This document shows, piece by piece, positions 16,019 through 24,835 of a stretch of 64,000 nucleotides of DNA (its first letter is position 1; every line of letters starts with the position of its first letter). The DNA comes from Rhizobium sp. Q54 (GTDB lineage Bacteria; Pseudomonadota; Alphaproteobacteria; Rhizobiales; Xanthobacteraceae): assembly GCA_945861265.1 (NCBI GenBank), contig CAMAUC010000005.1, forward strand, positions 1 through 64,000, given 5' to 3'. The notes beneath the pieces were generated by a model, which was given only the letters and a program-made list of their open reading frames with translations, was not told the origin of the DNA and made no database searches. A program made the translations under genes and the position numbers.

Positions 16019-16798
16019 ATGACCGCCATCGATTTCACCAGCTTCGTCGACAGACTCGCCACCGCGTCCGGCGAAACCATTCTGCCGTTCTTCCGTACCG
16101 CGCTGGCGGTCGAGAACAAGCTGTCCCGCGGCTTCGACCCGGTCACCGTCGCCGACCGCGCTGCCGAAGACGCCATGCGCAGCCTGATCCGCGAGACCTT
16201 CCCCGAGCACGGCATCCTCGGCGAGGAATATGGCTCCGAGCAGACCGACGCCGAATATGTCTGGGTGCTCGACCCGATCGACGGCACGAAGTCTTTCATC
16301 TCCGGCATGGTGGCCTGGGGCACCTTGATCGGCCTGATGCGCTTCGGCGAGCCGGTCTACGGCATGATGCATCAGCCCTTCACGCGCGAGCGGTTCACCG
16401 GCGACAGCGGCGCCGCGCATTATCGCGGGCCCGCCGGCGAGCGCGATCTGCATGTCCGCAAGTGCGACGGCTTGAGCGACGCGGTTTTATTCACCACCAG
16501 CCCGCTCCTGATGAACGCGACCGACCGCGCCAGTTTCGGCAAGGTCGAGAACAAGGCCAAGCTGTCGCGCTATGGCGGCGACTGCTACGCCTATTGCATG
16601 CTGGCGGCGGGGCAGATCGATCTGGTGATCGAGACCGAGATCAAACCGCACGACATCGTCGCGCTGATCCCGATCATCCTCGGCGCCGGCGGCCTCATCA
16701 CCACCTGGGAGGGCGGCCCGCCACAGGCCGGCGGCCGCATCATCGCGGCGGGTGATGCACGCACGCACGCCGCGGCGATGGAACTGCTTAAGGGCTAA
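16019..16798 (+). CDS. hisN: inositol-monophosphatase family phosphatase, probably histidinol-phosphatase
   Basis: A 259-residue member of the Mg-dependent inositol monophosphatase/FBPase superfamily. The metal-binding signatures are complete: GEEYGSE, then VLDPIDGTKSF, and the C-terminal IKPHDIVALIPII that replaces the usual WDxAA element. The last feature and the overall length fit the HisN-type histidinol-phosphate phosphatases of alphaproteobacteria, the penultimate step of histidine synthesis, better than inositol phosphatase. Other His-pathway genes are absent from the window, so the substrate is inferred from family similarity. It follows the mmgR-like sRNA in opposite orientation. Confidence 0.75.
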   Translation: MTAIDFTSFVDRLATASGETILPFFRTALAVENKLSRGFDPVTVADRAAEDAMRSLIRETFPEHGILGEEYGSEQTDAEYVWVLDPIDGTKSFISGMVAWGTLIGLMRFGEPVYGMMHQPFTRERFTGDSGAAHYRGPAGERDLHVRKCDGLSDAVLFTTSPLLMNATDRASFGKVENKAKLSRYGGDCYAYCMLAAGQIDLVIETEIKPHDIVALIPIILGAGGLITTWEGGPPQAGGRIIAAGDARTHAAAMELLKG

Positions 16799-16877
16799 CG
16801 CGCGGCCGCTGTAAATTTAATGCGCCGCCGCCGATCCAAACAGCGTTGTGGTGCGTATTCGTCATAATGCGTCCACG

Positions 16878-17267
16878 ATGAGACCGAGCGCCATGCATCT
16901 GCGGTACATAATTACCCTTTCGTTGTTGCTGTCCGGATCGGCGGTCGCCACGGCATCGTCGCACGACATATTCGGGACCTGGACGCGCGGCGACAACGCG
17001 GCGCGCGTCAAGATGGCCACCTGTGGCGAACAGATTTGCGCGACCAATATCTGGATCAAGGATCCGGCGCAGCAGAACGAGAAAGTCGGCGATCGACTTA
17101 TTTTCAAAATAAAGCAATCGGGGGATAGCTGGTCCGGAACGGGCTACGATCCGCAGCGCAAGCTCAATCTGTCCGCCAAACTCCATGCCTCGGCCGACAG
17201 CATGACGACGACCGGCTGCGTGCTCGCCGGCCTTATCTGCCGTTCGACGACATGGACACGGAATTAG
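16878..17267 (+). CDS. secreted DUF2147 protein
   Basis: A 129-residue protein with a signal peptide (hydrophobic run IITLSLLLSGSAVATASS) followed by the DUF2147 pattern. This pattern is FGTWTRGDNAARVKMATCGEQICATNIWIKD, split around a Cys pair, then a GTGYDPQRKLNLSAKLH-like strand and a CVLAGLICRSTTWTR end. The family is a small periplasmic beta protein of unknown function. The start is uncertain: ATGs at 16878 and 16893 both leave a good signal peptide, and the frame opens further upstream at a GTG (16848). Its 3' end overlaps the convergent MarR gene by 35 bp. Confidence 0.75.
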   Translation: MRPSAMHLRYIITLSLLLSGSAVATASSHDIFGTWTRGDNAARVKMATCGEQICATNIWIKDPAQQNEKVGDRLIFKIKQSGDSWSGTGYDPQRKLNLSAKLHASADSMTTTGCVLAGLICRSTTWTRN

Positions 17268-17838
17268 GCCGGGACGCCTTGCGCTTGCGCGGCCGCCGCG
17301 CCGGCGGTTTCTTCGCAAGTCGCGCCAAAGCGCGCGTCGACGGCATATGCAATTCGGCGACGGTTTCGTCGCGGTCGAGATTTTCGATGATTGCGAGCAG
17401 GACCTCGCGCGTTGTCGCGATCGCCGAAGGCTTTATCCCATTTGCCGCGACGTTGTTGACGTCCTCGGCCAGCGGCACCAGCACGTCGCGCAAGGCGCGG
17501 CCCTTGGCGGTCAAAAGCACATAAACTTTCTTGCGGTCGCCGGCGAATTTGCGGCGGCGGACATAGCCGCGCCGCTCCATCGCCTTGAGCGCCGAGAATG
17601 TCGTCGGCTCCATCACGCCGGCGCGTTCGCTCAGTTCGCGCTGGGTCAGCCGGTCGCCTTCCCAAAGGATACGCAGAAACGTCCAATGCCCGAACGATAC
17701 CGCGTGCTCGGCAAGCCGCATTTGCAGTGCCCGCACCAGCGCGCGGGTCGCATCCTTCACCAGATGCGCCAGACGATCGTCGGGCACCGCCTCGCGCCAA
17801 TGGCGCAGGATCGCCTGCGTATCGGGTTGCGCGCTCAT
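17233..17838 (-). CDS. MarR-family transcriptional regulator
   Basis: A 201-residue MarR-type winged-helix regulator. The DNA-binding core spans roughly residues 45-125: HWTFLRILWEGDRLTQRELS, VMEPTTFSALKAMERRGYV and the wing RRRKFAGDRKKVYVLLTAKG. The C-terminal 35 residues are a basic Pro/Arg/Lys tail. The ATG overlaps the stop of the Gfo/Idh/MocA gene (ATGA), so the two are co-transcribed. A 16-bp palindrome in the divergent promoter in front of that gene is the likely operator. MarR proteins of this type usually repress until an aromatic ligand binds, so control of the Rieske oxygenase genes together with autoregulation is the natural reading. Confidence 0.87.
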   Translation of the reverse strand: MSAQPDTQAILRHWREAVPDDRLAHLVKDATRALVRALQMRLAEHAVSFGHWTFLRILWEGDRLTQRELSERAGVMEPTTFSALKAMERRGYVRRRKFAGDRKKVYVLLTAKGRALRDVLVPLAEDVNNVAANGIKPSAIATTREVLLAIIENLDRDETVAELHMPSTRALARLAKKPPARRPRKRKASRPNSVSMSSNGR

Positions 17839-19031
17839 GCGAGAGCGACCTGATGACTTAACGCGACGTCACAGCCTTCGCGGGCGGAACGCAACATGGC
17901 GAAGACGATCTCCATCGTCGCCATCGCCCAGGCGCCGTCATGCAGCGGCGCGACGCCATCGACGACCGCGCGATACAATTCATCGATGACTTCGCTGCGC
18001 GGTACCGAAGGCGGCGGCAAAGCGTCGAGCCGGGCAACGCCGTTCTCATAGATCATCACGCCATTCGGCAGTGCCCGCAGATCGGCGCGCTCGCAGCTCA
18101 CCAGCAAGGTGCCGAAATGATTGTGCGCCACCGGCGGCGCGGCGATGCCGGGGTCGTAATTTTCGCCGCCATAGTTGCGCGCGTTCTTGAAGGCTGCCTC
18201 TTCACTCTGGCTGGCGAAGACCTTGCGCGGTGCGGCTGTCCCCGGCAGTTTCTGCTGGCCCATCTCGCCAATCCAGCCCTGCCATTCATCTGAATCAAAA
18301 TGGCCGTAGCCATTGTAAGTGAGCGAGGCGAAGGCGCCGCCGGCGAACGTCATAAGCGCCGCATAGGCGCCTTCCGTTGGCCGCGCGCGATCCCATGCGC
18401 CGGTGACGGCACGCACGCTCGTCACCTCGCCGCCGGCGACGAAGCGCACGACATCGACCTGATGCGCCGCCTGATTATAGACGGCGCCGCCGCCTTGCGC
18501 GGTGTCGAGTTCTTCCAGCCGGCGCGGCCGGTACAGATAATCGGTGTAGTTGATGGCGTTGATCATGCGCACGGCGCCATAGACGCCGCTTGCGACCAGC
18601 GCGCGCAGCCGCTGCACCGGCGCATCGAAGGAATGCGAGTGGCCGACGACGAGATGAACCTTCGCCGCGCGCGCGGCTTCGGTGATCGCCGCGCAGTCCT
18701 CCAGCGTCAGCGCCAACGGCTTTTCGATCAGCAGGTGCTTGCCGTGCCGCGCCGCGAGCAGCGCATGTTGCGCATGAAACTGATGTGGCGTTGCAACATA
18801 TATCGCATCGACGGCGGGATCGGCGCAAAGTTCTTCGGCCGTGGCGTAGGCTTGGCCGCCAAAATCCGCTGCAAAACGCCGCCGCGCCGCCTCCCGCGTA
18901 TCGGTGGCCGCGACCAGCGAAACACGGCGATCGCCGGCAAATGTCGGCAGCATCAGGCCGAACGCGCGGCCGAGGCCGATAACGCCGAGTTTCAGTGCAG
19001 GCCCGCCAACGCCGCTCAAGGTCCACTCCAC
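17835..19031 (-). CDS. Gfo/Idh/MocA-family oxidoreductase (Pht4-like cis-dihydrodiol dehydrogenase candidate)
   Basis: A 398-residue NAD(P)-dependent dehydrogenase. The N-terminal Rossmann domain has KLGVIGLGRAFG (14-25) and YVATPHQFHAQHA. The conserved EKPLALT and the catalytic-region GGGAVYNQAAHQVDVVRF follow. Phthalate 4,5-dihydrodiol dehydrogenase (Pht4) is in this family, and the divergent neighbour is a phthalate-4,5-dioxygenase-like oxygenase. A dihydrodiol dehydrogenase role is therefore plausible but not shown. The called start is a GTG at 19031; a TTG at 19019 behind GGTGGAG is an alternative. Co-transcribed with the MarR gene. Confidence 0.83.
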   Translation of the reverse strand: MEWTLSGVGGPALKLGVIGLGRAFGLMLPTFAGDRRVSLVAATDTREAARRRFAADFGGQAYATAEELCADPAVDAIYVATPHQFHAQHALLAARHGKHLLIEKPLALTLEDCAAITEAARAAKVHLVVGHSHSFDAPVQRLRALVASGVYGAVRMINAINYTDYLYRPRRLEELDTAQGGGAVYNQAAHQVDVVRFVAGGEVTSVRAVTGAWDRARPTEGAYAALMTFAGGAFASLTYNGYGHFDSDEWQGWIGEMGQQKLPGTAAPRKVFASQSEEAAFKNARNYGGENYDPGIAAPPVAHNHFGTLLVSCERADLRALPNGVMIYENGVARLDALPPPSVPRSEVIDELYRAVVDGVAPLHDGAWAMATMEIVFAMLRSAREGCDVALSHQVALA

Positions 19032-19058
19032 CTCGACAAGAATGCCTTCCGTGGTTTA

Positions 19059-19074
19059 TCTTAGATATCTAAGA
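19059..19074. promoter_or_regulatory. perfect 16-bp palindrome, candidate MarR operator
   Basis: TCTTAGATATCTAAGA is a perfect palindrome in the 90-bp divergent region, 28 bp from the dehydrogenase start and 48 bp from the Rieske oxygenase start. Its size and TTAGATATCTAA core are typical of MarR operators. The MarR gene sits at the end of the left-hand transcript. Confidence 0.7.
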
Positions 19075-19121
19075 ATAGATGCGCGAGCGAAATCAGCGCC
19101 GCCGCCGGGAGTAACGCCGCC

Positions 19122-20426
19122 ATGATGACGCAAGAGGAAAATGACCTGCTGTGCCGCGTCGAGGGCGATGCGCCGATGGGCCAGATCATGCGCCGGCACT
19201 GGATCGCCGCCTGCCTGTCCGAGGAAGTGGCGCAAGCCGACGGCGCGCCGATCAAGGTCCGCCTGCTCGGCGAGGACCTCGTCGTCTTCCGCGACAGCAA
19301 TGGCCGCGTCGGCGTGCTCGACGAATATTGTTCGCACCGGCGCGCCTCGCTGGTGTTCGCGCGCAACGAGGATTGCGGCCTGCGCTGCCTCTATCACGGC
19401 TGGAAGTTCGACGTTGACGGCAACATCGTCGAGATGGCGTCGGAGCCGGCCAACAGCCTCATTCCCGATCGCGTGAAGCACAAATCCTATCCGGCATGCG
19501 AAGCTGGCGGATTTGTCTGGTGCTACATGGGGCCGGCTGACGAAATGCGCGATTTCGAACCGCCGGCCTTCGCGCCGACGAGGGACGCCAAGGTCAGCGC
19601 CACCAAGGTGCGGGTCAACTGCAATTGGGCGCAAATTCTGGAAGGCCAGATCGACTCGGCGCATTCGTCCAGTCTGCATTCCTCCGACATGTTGCCGGCG
19701 AATGTCGACGTCGCCAAGGCAACCGATTCCAGCTGGCTGCGGCCCTCGACCGACAAGGCGCCGCGCTTCCAGATCGAACGCACCAGCTACGGCTTTCGCT
19801 ACGCGGCGATCCGCCGGCCGATCAGGGACGAGGAAACGCACGATTACATCCGCACGACGGTCTATATTGCGCCCTATACGGCGCTCATTCCGCCGAACAG
19901 CTCCTACAACGTCGCCACCGTGCTGACGCCGGAAGACGACAACACGACGATCTTCTATTTCATCGCCTGGGCCGGCGCCGACAAGCCCGGCATCGACGCC
20001 GACACCTGGCGCAAATTCAACAAACTGCAATGGGGCGTCGACGTCGATGAACATTTCAACGGCGTGCGTAATCGCGACAATCTCTACGGCCAGGATCGCG
20101 CGGCGATGAAGGCCGGCAATTTCACCGGCATCAGCGGCATTCCCAATCAGGATATCGCCATGTGGGAATCGATGGGGCCGATCAGCGACCGCTCGAAGGA
20201 CCGCGTCGGCGCCAGCGATACCGCGGTGGTCGCCTTCCGCCGCCTGATGGTCGAAGCGGCCCGCAATATGCAAAGCAGCGGAACTGCCATCGGCACTACC
20301 GAGCCGCGCATCGCCCACGCCACCATCAGCTCTTATGAAGGCGTGGTGCCGAAAACGACGAACTGGCGCAGCCTCGGCGGCGGCAGCGAGGCCCCGCTCG
20401 AACGGGTCAAACAGACGGCCAAATAA
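19122..20426 (+). CDS. Rieske non-heme iron oxygenase, large subunit (phthalate 4,5-dioxygenase-like)
   Basis: A 434-residue aromatic-ring hydroxylating oxygenase. The Rieske [2Fe-2S] ligands are C70-x-H72 (EYCSHR) and C89-x2-H92 (RCLYHGWKF). The mononuclear iron site is D178-x2-H181-x4-H186 (QIDSAHSSSLH). Length and the N-terminal DAPMGQIMRRHWIAACLSEE resemble the one-component-alpha phthalate/3-chlorobenzoate group, which dihydroxylates or demethylates aromatic carboxylates using electrons from a separate reductase. No reductase gene is present here. The ATG follows GGGAG. An ABC binding-protein gene starts 33 bp downstream, making a likely two-gene operon. Confidence 0.9.
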   Translation: MMTQEENDLLCRVEGDAPMGQIMRRHWIAACLSEEVAQADGAPIKVRLLGEDLVVFRDSNGRVGVLDEYCSHRRASLVFARNEDCGLRCLYHGWKFDVDGNIVEMASEPANSLIPDRVKHKSYPACEAGGFVWCYMGPADEMRDFEPPAFAPTRDAKVSATKVRVNCNWAQILEGQIDSAHSSSLHSSDMLPANVDVAKATDSSWLRPSTDKAPRFQIERTSYGFRYAAIRRPIRDEETHDYIRTTVYIAPYTALIPPNSSYNVATVLTPEDDNTTIFYFIAWAGADKPGIDADTWRKFNKLQWGVDVDEHFNGVRNRDNLYGQDRAAMKAGNFTGISGIPNQDIAMWESMGPISDRSKDRVGASDTAVVAFRRLMVEAARNMQSSGTAIGTTEPRIAHATISSYEGVVPKTTNWRSLGGGSEAPLERVKQTAK

Positions 20427-20459
20427 CCGATAAAAATAAATCTCTGGGAGGATAACACG

Positions 20460-21416
20460 ATGAACAGCAAGACAATTGCCTGCACTTTTGCCGCACTATC
20501 GCTGCTGGCCGGCATTTCAACGGCGGCGGCGGATGACACCATCAAGCTCGCCGTCGGTCAGCGCGGCAACTGGGACACATCGATGTCCGAAGTCGGCCAA
20601 CTGGCGGGCATCTTCAAGAAGCACGGTCTGGTTCTCGAGATCGTCTATACGCAGGGCGCCGGCGAGACGCAGCAGGCGGTGATTTCCGGCAGCGTCGACA
20701 TCGGCATCGCCGCCGGCGTCATGGGCGTGCTCAGCGCCTATTCCAAGGGCGCGCCGGTGCGCGTGATCGGCGCCGAGACCACCGGCGCCGGCGACCTTTA
20801 CTGGTATGTGAAGGCGGACTCGCCGATCAAGACACTGAAGGACACCGACGACAAGATCCTGGCCTATTCGACCAACGGCTCGTCGACGCACGGCGTCGTC
20901 ACTGCCTTTACGAAAGAATACAATTTGAAGGCCAAGCTGACCGCCATGGGCGGTCCCGCCGCCAATATCACGGCGGTGATGTCGGGACAGATCGATGTCG
21001 GCTGGGCGGCGCCGCCCTTCGGCCTCGACCAGCTCGACGCCAAGCAGATCCGCATCATCGCCACCGGCAACGACGCTTCCGTGTTCAAGGGTCAGACGGT
21101 GCGGCTCAACATCGCCAATGCCGATTATCTCAAGACCCATAAGGATGTGGTTGCGCGTTACATGAAGGCGTATCGCGAGACGGTGAATTATATGTACACC
21201 GACCCCGCCGCGCTGAAAGTCTATGCCGACTGGCTGAAAATCACCGAAGCCAAGGCGAAGCGCACGCGCGACGACTTCTTCCCCCGCGCATCGGTCGAGC
21301 CGGACAAGATCACCGGCCTCGATACCATCGTGAAGGACGCGGTGGCGCTCAAATTCACCGCCAGCGAGCTGACCAAGGCGCAGCTCGACGACCTGATCCA
21401 GATCCCGCCGCGCTGA
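20460..21416 (+). CDS. NitT/TauT-type ABC substrate-binding protein
   Basis: A 318-residue periplasmic binding protein with a signal peptide (MNSKTIACTFAALSLLAG then TAAADD) and a type-2 fold. Typical segments are QLAGIFKKHGLVLEIVYTQG, AVISGSVDIGIAAGV and VMSGQIDVGWAAPPFGLD. Relatives bind nitrate, sulfonates, pyrimidine precursors or aromatic acids such as phthalate. Here the preceding oxygenase suggests the substrate may be the aromatic acid. GGGAGGA lies 7 bp before the ATG. No permease or ATPase gene is adjacent, so it is an orphan that must use components encoded elsewhere. A good terminator follows. Confidence 0.88.
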   Translation: MNSKTIACTFAALSLLAGISTAAADDTIKLAVGQRGNWDTSMSEVGQLAGIFKKHGLVLEIVYTQGAGETQQAVISGSVDIGIAAGVMGVLSAYSKGAPVRVIGAETTGAGDLYWYVKADSPIKTLKDTDDKILAYSTNGSSTHGVVTAFTKEYNLKAKLTAMGGPAANITAVMSGQIDVGWAAPPFGLDQLDAKQIRIIATGNDASVFKGQTVRLNIANADYLKTHKDVVARYMKAYRETVNYMYTDPAALKVYADWLKITEAKAKRTRDDFFPRASVEPDKITGLDTIVKDAVALKFTASELTKAQLDDLIQIPPR

Positions 21417-21440
21417 TCGGCGCATCCGCAACCCGCAAAG

Positions 21441-21468
21441 CCGGCGGTCGTCATGGCCGCCGGTTTTT
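21441..21468 (+). terminator. Rho-independent terminator after the binding-protein gene
   Basis: CCGGCGG (21441-21447) pairs with CCGCCGG (21457-21463) across a 9-nt loop, and five Ts follow. It ends the oxygenase/binding-protein transcript before the nap promoter. Confidence 0.85.
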
Positions 21469-21543
21469 CGTTCACGCCTGGACCGCAAATGCGGCACCGG
21501 ATGTCCGTAAATTGTGCGGTTTTGCTCAGGATTCCGCACCGGC

Positions 21544-21557
21544 TTGATCTACATCAA
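21544..21557. promoter_or_regulatory. FixK/FNR-type anaerobox upstream of nap
   Basis: TTGATCTACATCAA matches the symmetrical TTGAT-N4-ATCAA box exactly. It lies 208 bp before the napE start. If bound in class-II position, transcription would begin near 21592. It implies low-oxygen induction of nitrate reduction. The remainder of the 349-bp gap (21417-21765) shows only the preceding terminator. Confidence 0.8.
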
Positions 21558-21765
21558 GTCCACTGCCCAGTTTTCATGCAAAAATTTCTTGTTTGGAAAA
21601 GTAGCGTCCAATGACGGGCGCCAAGCACTTCGATACCGCCGACCTTTTCCGACTCAGCCTTTGAATTTTTGCGATGCAACGACGCATCCGCATCGCCGCT
21701 CTTAGCGGCAGCGGAAACGCGAATCGACGATGCACCGGACTTCGCGCACAGACGGAATTCTCGAC

Positions 21766-21951
21766 ATGTCTGACCTCGAAAGCCCCAGAAAAGATCACCT
21801 GCGCCGCCGGCGCATGGAAATCTTCGCGTTCCTTTTTCTCACCGTCGTTCTGATGCCGGCCATCGCGGTCGCCACCGTCGGCAGCTACGGCCTTTCGGTG
21901 TGGATCTATCAGATGATCGCCGGGCCGCCGGGCCCGCCGTCGAACCAGTGA
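21766..21951 (+). CDS. napE: periplasmic nitrate reductase subunit NapE
   Basis: A 61-residue single-span membrane protein: charged N-terminus MSDLESPRKDHLRRRR, then a helix with AFLFLTVVLMPAIAVATVGSYG and a short Pro-rich tail. This matches NapE, a small membrane subunit of unknown exact role found in many nap operons. The frame is open back to 21730, but starting at 21766 gives the usual length. It is first in napEDABC, downstream of the FixK/FNR box. Confidence 0.85.
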   Translation: MSDLESPRKDHLRRRRMEIFAFLFLTVVLMPAIAVATVGSYGLSVWIYQMIAGPPGPPSNQ

Positions 21952-21958
21952 GATCATC

Positions 21959-22288
21959 ATGACAAAGTCCGCGCCCGAAACCATCGACCGCCGCGCCTTC
22001 ATCACCGGCCGAGTCGTCAATACCGACAAGGTCGTCGCGCCGCCGGAAGGCGAGATCGCCAGCATCCTGGTGCAGGCGCGTCCCGAGCATCTGGACGAAG
22101 TCGAAGCAACCATCGCCGCGCTCGAATTCTGCGAAATCCACGCCCGCGACCCGAAAGGCAAGCTGGTCGTGGTGATCGACGCGCCGCGCTCCGGCGCCAT
22201 CGGTTCGACGCTCAATATTATTGCTCTGTTGCCGCACGTCTATTCGGCGGCGCTCGTCTTTCACGCCATCGATACCGACCAAGCCTGA
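21959..22288 (+). CDS. napD: NapD, NapA-maturation chaperone
   Basis: A 109-residue cytoplasmic protein with the NapD core. It has a ferredoxin-like fold with ASILVQARPEHLDEVEATIAAL, then KLVVVIDAPRSG and a closing VYSAALVFHAIDTD. NapD binds the Tat signal of NapA and helps cofactor loading before export. The N-terminal extension (about 20 residues before the fold) is typical of alphaproteobacterial versions. It starts 8 bp after napE and ends 36 bp before napA. Confidence 0.92.
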   Translation: MTKSAPETIDRRAFITGRVVNTDKVVAPPEGEIASILVQARPEHLDEVEATIAALEFCEIHARDPKGKLVVVIDAPRSGAIGSTLNIIALLPHVYSAALVFHAIDTDQA

Positions 22289-22324
22289 CGCCGCGCCTTC
22301 AAGAATTTTTCCGGGAGAAGACCG

Positions 22325-24835
22325 ATGACCGAAAAACTGGACCGCCGCCAGGTGCTCAAGCTGGAAGCCGCCGCGGTCGCTGCGCTGGCCGGCGGCATGA
22401 CCATGCCGGCAACGGCCGCCAACCTCGTCACCGAGCGCGCCGCCAACGAGTTGAAGTGGGACAAGGCCGCCTGCCGGTTCTGCGGCACCGGCTGCAGCGT
22501 TATGGTGGCGACCAAGGAAAACCGGGTCGTTGCAACGCATGGCGACATCAAGTCCGAGGTCAACCGCGGCCTCAACTGCGTGAAGGGCTATTTCCTCTCC
22601 AAGATCATGTACGGCCACGACCGGCTGACCAGGCCGATGCTGCGCAAGACCAATGGCAAATACGACAAGAACGGCGAGTTTACGCCGGTGTCATGGGACG
22701 AAGCTTTCGACATCATGGCGGTCAAGTTCAAGGATGCGCTGAAGAAGCGCGGTCCGAGCGGCGTCGGCATGTTCGGCTCCGGCCAGTGGACGATCTGGGA
22801 GGGCTATGCCGCGTCCAAGCTGTTCAAGGCTGGCTTCCGCACCAACAATATCGATCCGAACGCGCGCCATTGCATGGCGTCAGCGGTCGCGGGTTTCATG
22901 CGCACCTTCGGCATCGACGAGCCGATGGGCTGCTATGACGATATCGAAGCCGCCGACGCCTTCGTGCTGTGGGGCTCGAACATGGCGGAGATGCATCCGC
23001 TGCTGTGGACGCGCGTCACCGACCGGCGCCTGAGCAATCCGCATGTCCGCGTCGCGGTGATGTCGACCTTCGAGCACCGCTCCTTCGACCTCGCCGACCT
23101 TGGCATCATTTTCAAGCCGCAGACCGATCTGGTAATCCTCAACGCCATCGCCAATCACATCATCAAGACGGGCCGCGTCAACAAGGACTTCGTCGCCAAG
23201 CACACCACGTTCCGGCGCGGCCAGACCGATATCGGCTATGGCCTTCGTCCCGAACATGCCTTGCAGAAGGCCGCCAAAGGCGCCGCCAAGGCCAATGACT
23301 CGACCGACATGACGTTCGACGAATACGCCGCGTTCGTTTCCGAATACACGATCGAGAAGGCGTCGCAGATTTCCGGCGTGCCGGCGAACCAGATCGAGGC
23401 TTTGGCCGAACTTTATGCCGATCCGAAGACCAAGGTCACCAGCTTCTGGACCATGGGCTTCAACCAGCACACGCGTGGCGTCTGGTGCAACAATCTCGTC
23501 TACAACATTCATCTGCTGACCGGAAAAATCTCCGAGCCCGGCAACAGCCCGTTCTCGCTGACCGGCCAGCCGTCGGCCTGTGGCACCGCGCGCGAGGTCG
23601 GCACCTTCTCGCACCGCCTGCCGGCCGACATGGTCGTCACCAACAAGGCGCACCGCGATATCGCCGAAAGAATATGGAAGCTGCCGGAAGGCACCATTCC
23701 CGACAAGCCGGGCTATCATGCCGTGTTGCAAAGCCGCATGCTGAAGGACGGTCTGCTCAACGCCTATTGGGTTCAGGTCAACAACAACCTGCAAGCCGGC
23801 CCCAACGCCAATGAGGAGATCTATCCCGGCTTCCGCAACCCGGACAATTTCATTGTCGTCTCGGAAGCCTACCCGTCGGTCACCGCGCGCGCCGCCGATC
23901 TCATCCTGCCGACCGCGATGTGGGTCGAGAAGGAAGGCGCTTACGGCAATGCCGAGCGGCGCACCCAGTTCTGGCACCAGCTCGTTCCGGCGCCGGGCGA
24001 ATCGCGCTCCGACGTCTGGCAGCTCATGGAATTTTCCAAGCGCTTCAAGATCGAACAAGTATGGCCGGAGGAACTGCTGGCGAAAAAGCCGGAGTATCGC
24101 GGCAAGACCTTGTTCGACGTGCTGTACAAAAACGGCCAGGTCGACAAGTTCCCGGTCACCGACATCGAAGCCGGTTACGAAAATCACGAATCCAAGGCCT
24201 TCGGCTTCTATGTGCAGAAAGGACTGTTCGAGGAATACGCCGCGTTCGGCCGCGGCCATGCCCACGATCTGGCGCCGTTCGATATCTATCATCAGGTGCG
24301 CGGTCTGCGCTGGCCGGTCGTCAACGGCGAAGAGACCAAGTGGCGCTTCCGCGAAGGCAGCGACCCTTATGTAAAACAGGGCAAGGGCGTCGAGTTCTAC
24401 GGTTTCCCGGACGGCCGGGCGCGCATCTTCGCGCTTCCTTACGAGCCGGCGGCTGAATCTCCCGATGCCGACTATCCGTTCTGGCTGTCGACCGGCCGCG
24501 TGCTCGAGCACTGGCATTCCGGCACGATGACGCGCCGCGTGCCCGAACTCTACAAGGCGTTCCCCGAGGCGGTGTGCTTCATGCATCCGGATGACGCGGT
24601 CGCGCTCAAGCTTCGGCGCGGCGACGAAATCCGCGTGCAATCGCGGCGCGGCTTCATCCGCACCCGCGTCGAGACGCGCGGACGCAACAAGCCGCCGCGC
24701 GGCCTGGTCTTCGTGCCCTGGTTCGACGAAGCGCAAATGATCAACAAGGTGACGCTCGACGCCACCGATCCGATCTCGCTGCAAACCGATTACAAGAAAT
24801 GCGCCGTGCGCATCGAGAAAGTGGGGACGATATGA
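22325..24835 (+). CDS. napA: periplasmic nitrate reductase catalytic subunit NapA
   Basis: An 836-residue molybdenum (bis-MGD) enzyme that reduces nitrate to nitrite in the periplasm. The Tat signal [19 protein letters not shown] carries the twin arginine at 7-8, though RRQVLK departs from the common RRxF pattern. The [4Fe-4S] ligands are C50, C53, C57 and C85. The Mo-ligating Cys is C183 (ARHCMAS). Later markers include [16 protein letters not shown] and [17 protein letters not shown]. The ATG is preceded by GGGAGAAG. The stop overlaps the napB start (ATGA). Nothing is truncated. Confidence 0.96.
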   Translation: MTEKLDRRQVLKLEAAAVAALAGGMTMPATAANLVTERAANELKWDKAACRFCGTGCSVMVATKENRVVATHGDIKSEVNRGLNCVKGYFLSKIMYGHDRLTRPMLRKTNGKYDKNGEFTPVSWDEAFDIMAVKFKDALKKRGPSGVGMFGSGQWTIWEGYAASKLFKAGFRTNNIDPNARHCMASAVAGFMRTFGIDEPMGCYDDIEAADAFVLWGSNMAEMHPLLWTRVTDRRLSNPHVRVAVMSTFEHRSFDLADLGIIFKPQTDLVILNAIANHIIKTGRVNKDFVAKHTTFRRGQTDIGYGLRPEHALQKAAKGAAKANDSTDMTFDEYAAFVSEYTIEKASQISGVPANQIEALAELYADPKTKVTSFWTMGFNQHTRGVWCNNLVYNIHLLTGKISEPGNSPFSLTGQPSACGTAREVGTFSHRLPADMVVTNKAHRDIAERIWKLPEGTIPDKPGYHAVLQSRMLKDGLLNAYWVQVNNNLQAGPNANEEIYPGFRNPDNFIVVSEAYPSVTARAADLILPTAMWVEKEGAYGNAERRTQFWHQLVPAPGESRSDVWQLMEFSKRFKIEQVWPEELLAKKPEYRGKTLFDVLYKNGQVDKFPVTDIEAGYENHESKAFGFYVQKGLFEEYAAFGRGHAHDLAPFDIYHQVRGLRWPVVNGEETKWRFREGSDPYVKQGKGVEFYGFPDGRARIFALPYEPAAESPDADYPFWLSTGRVLEHWHSGTMTRRVPELYKAFPEAVCFMHPDDAVALKLRRGDEIRVQSRRGFIRTRVETRGRNKPPRGLVFVPWFDEAQMINKVTLDATDPISLQTDYKKCAVRIEKVGTI

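Noticed and set aside
22880-24784. 634-codon open frame antisense to napA
   Set aside because: Same compositional shadow; napA is complete and fully supported on the plus strand.
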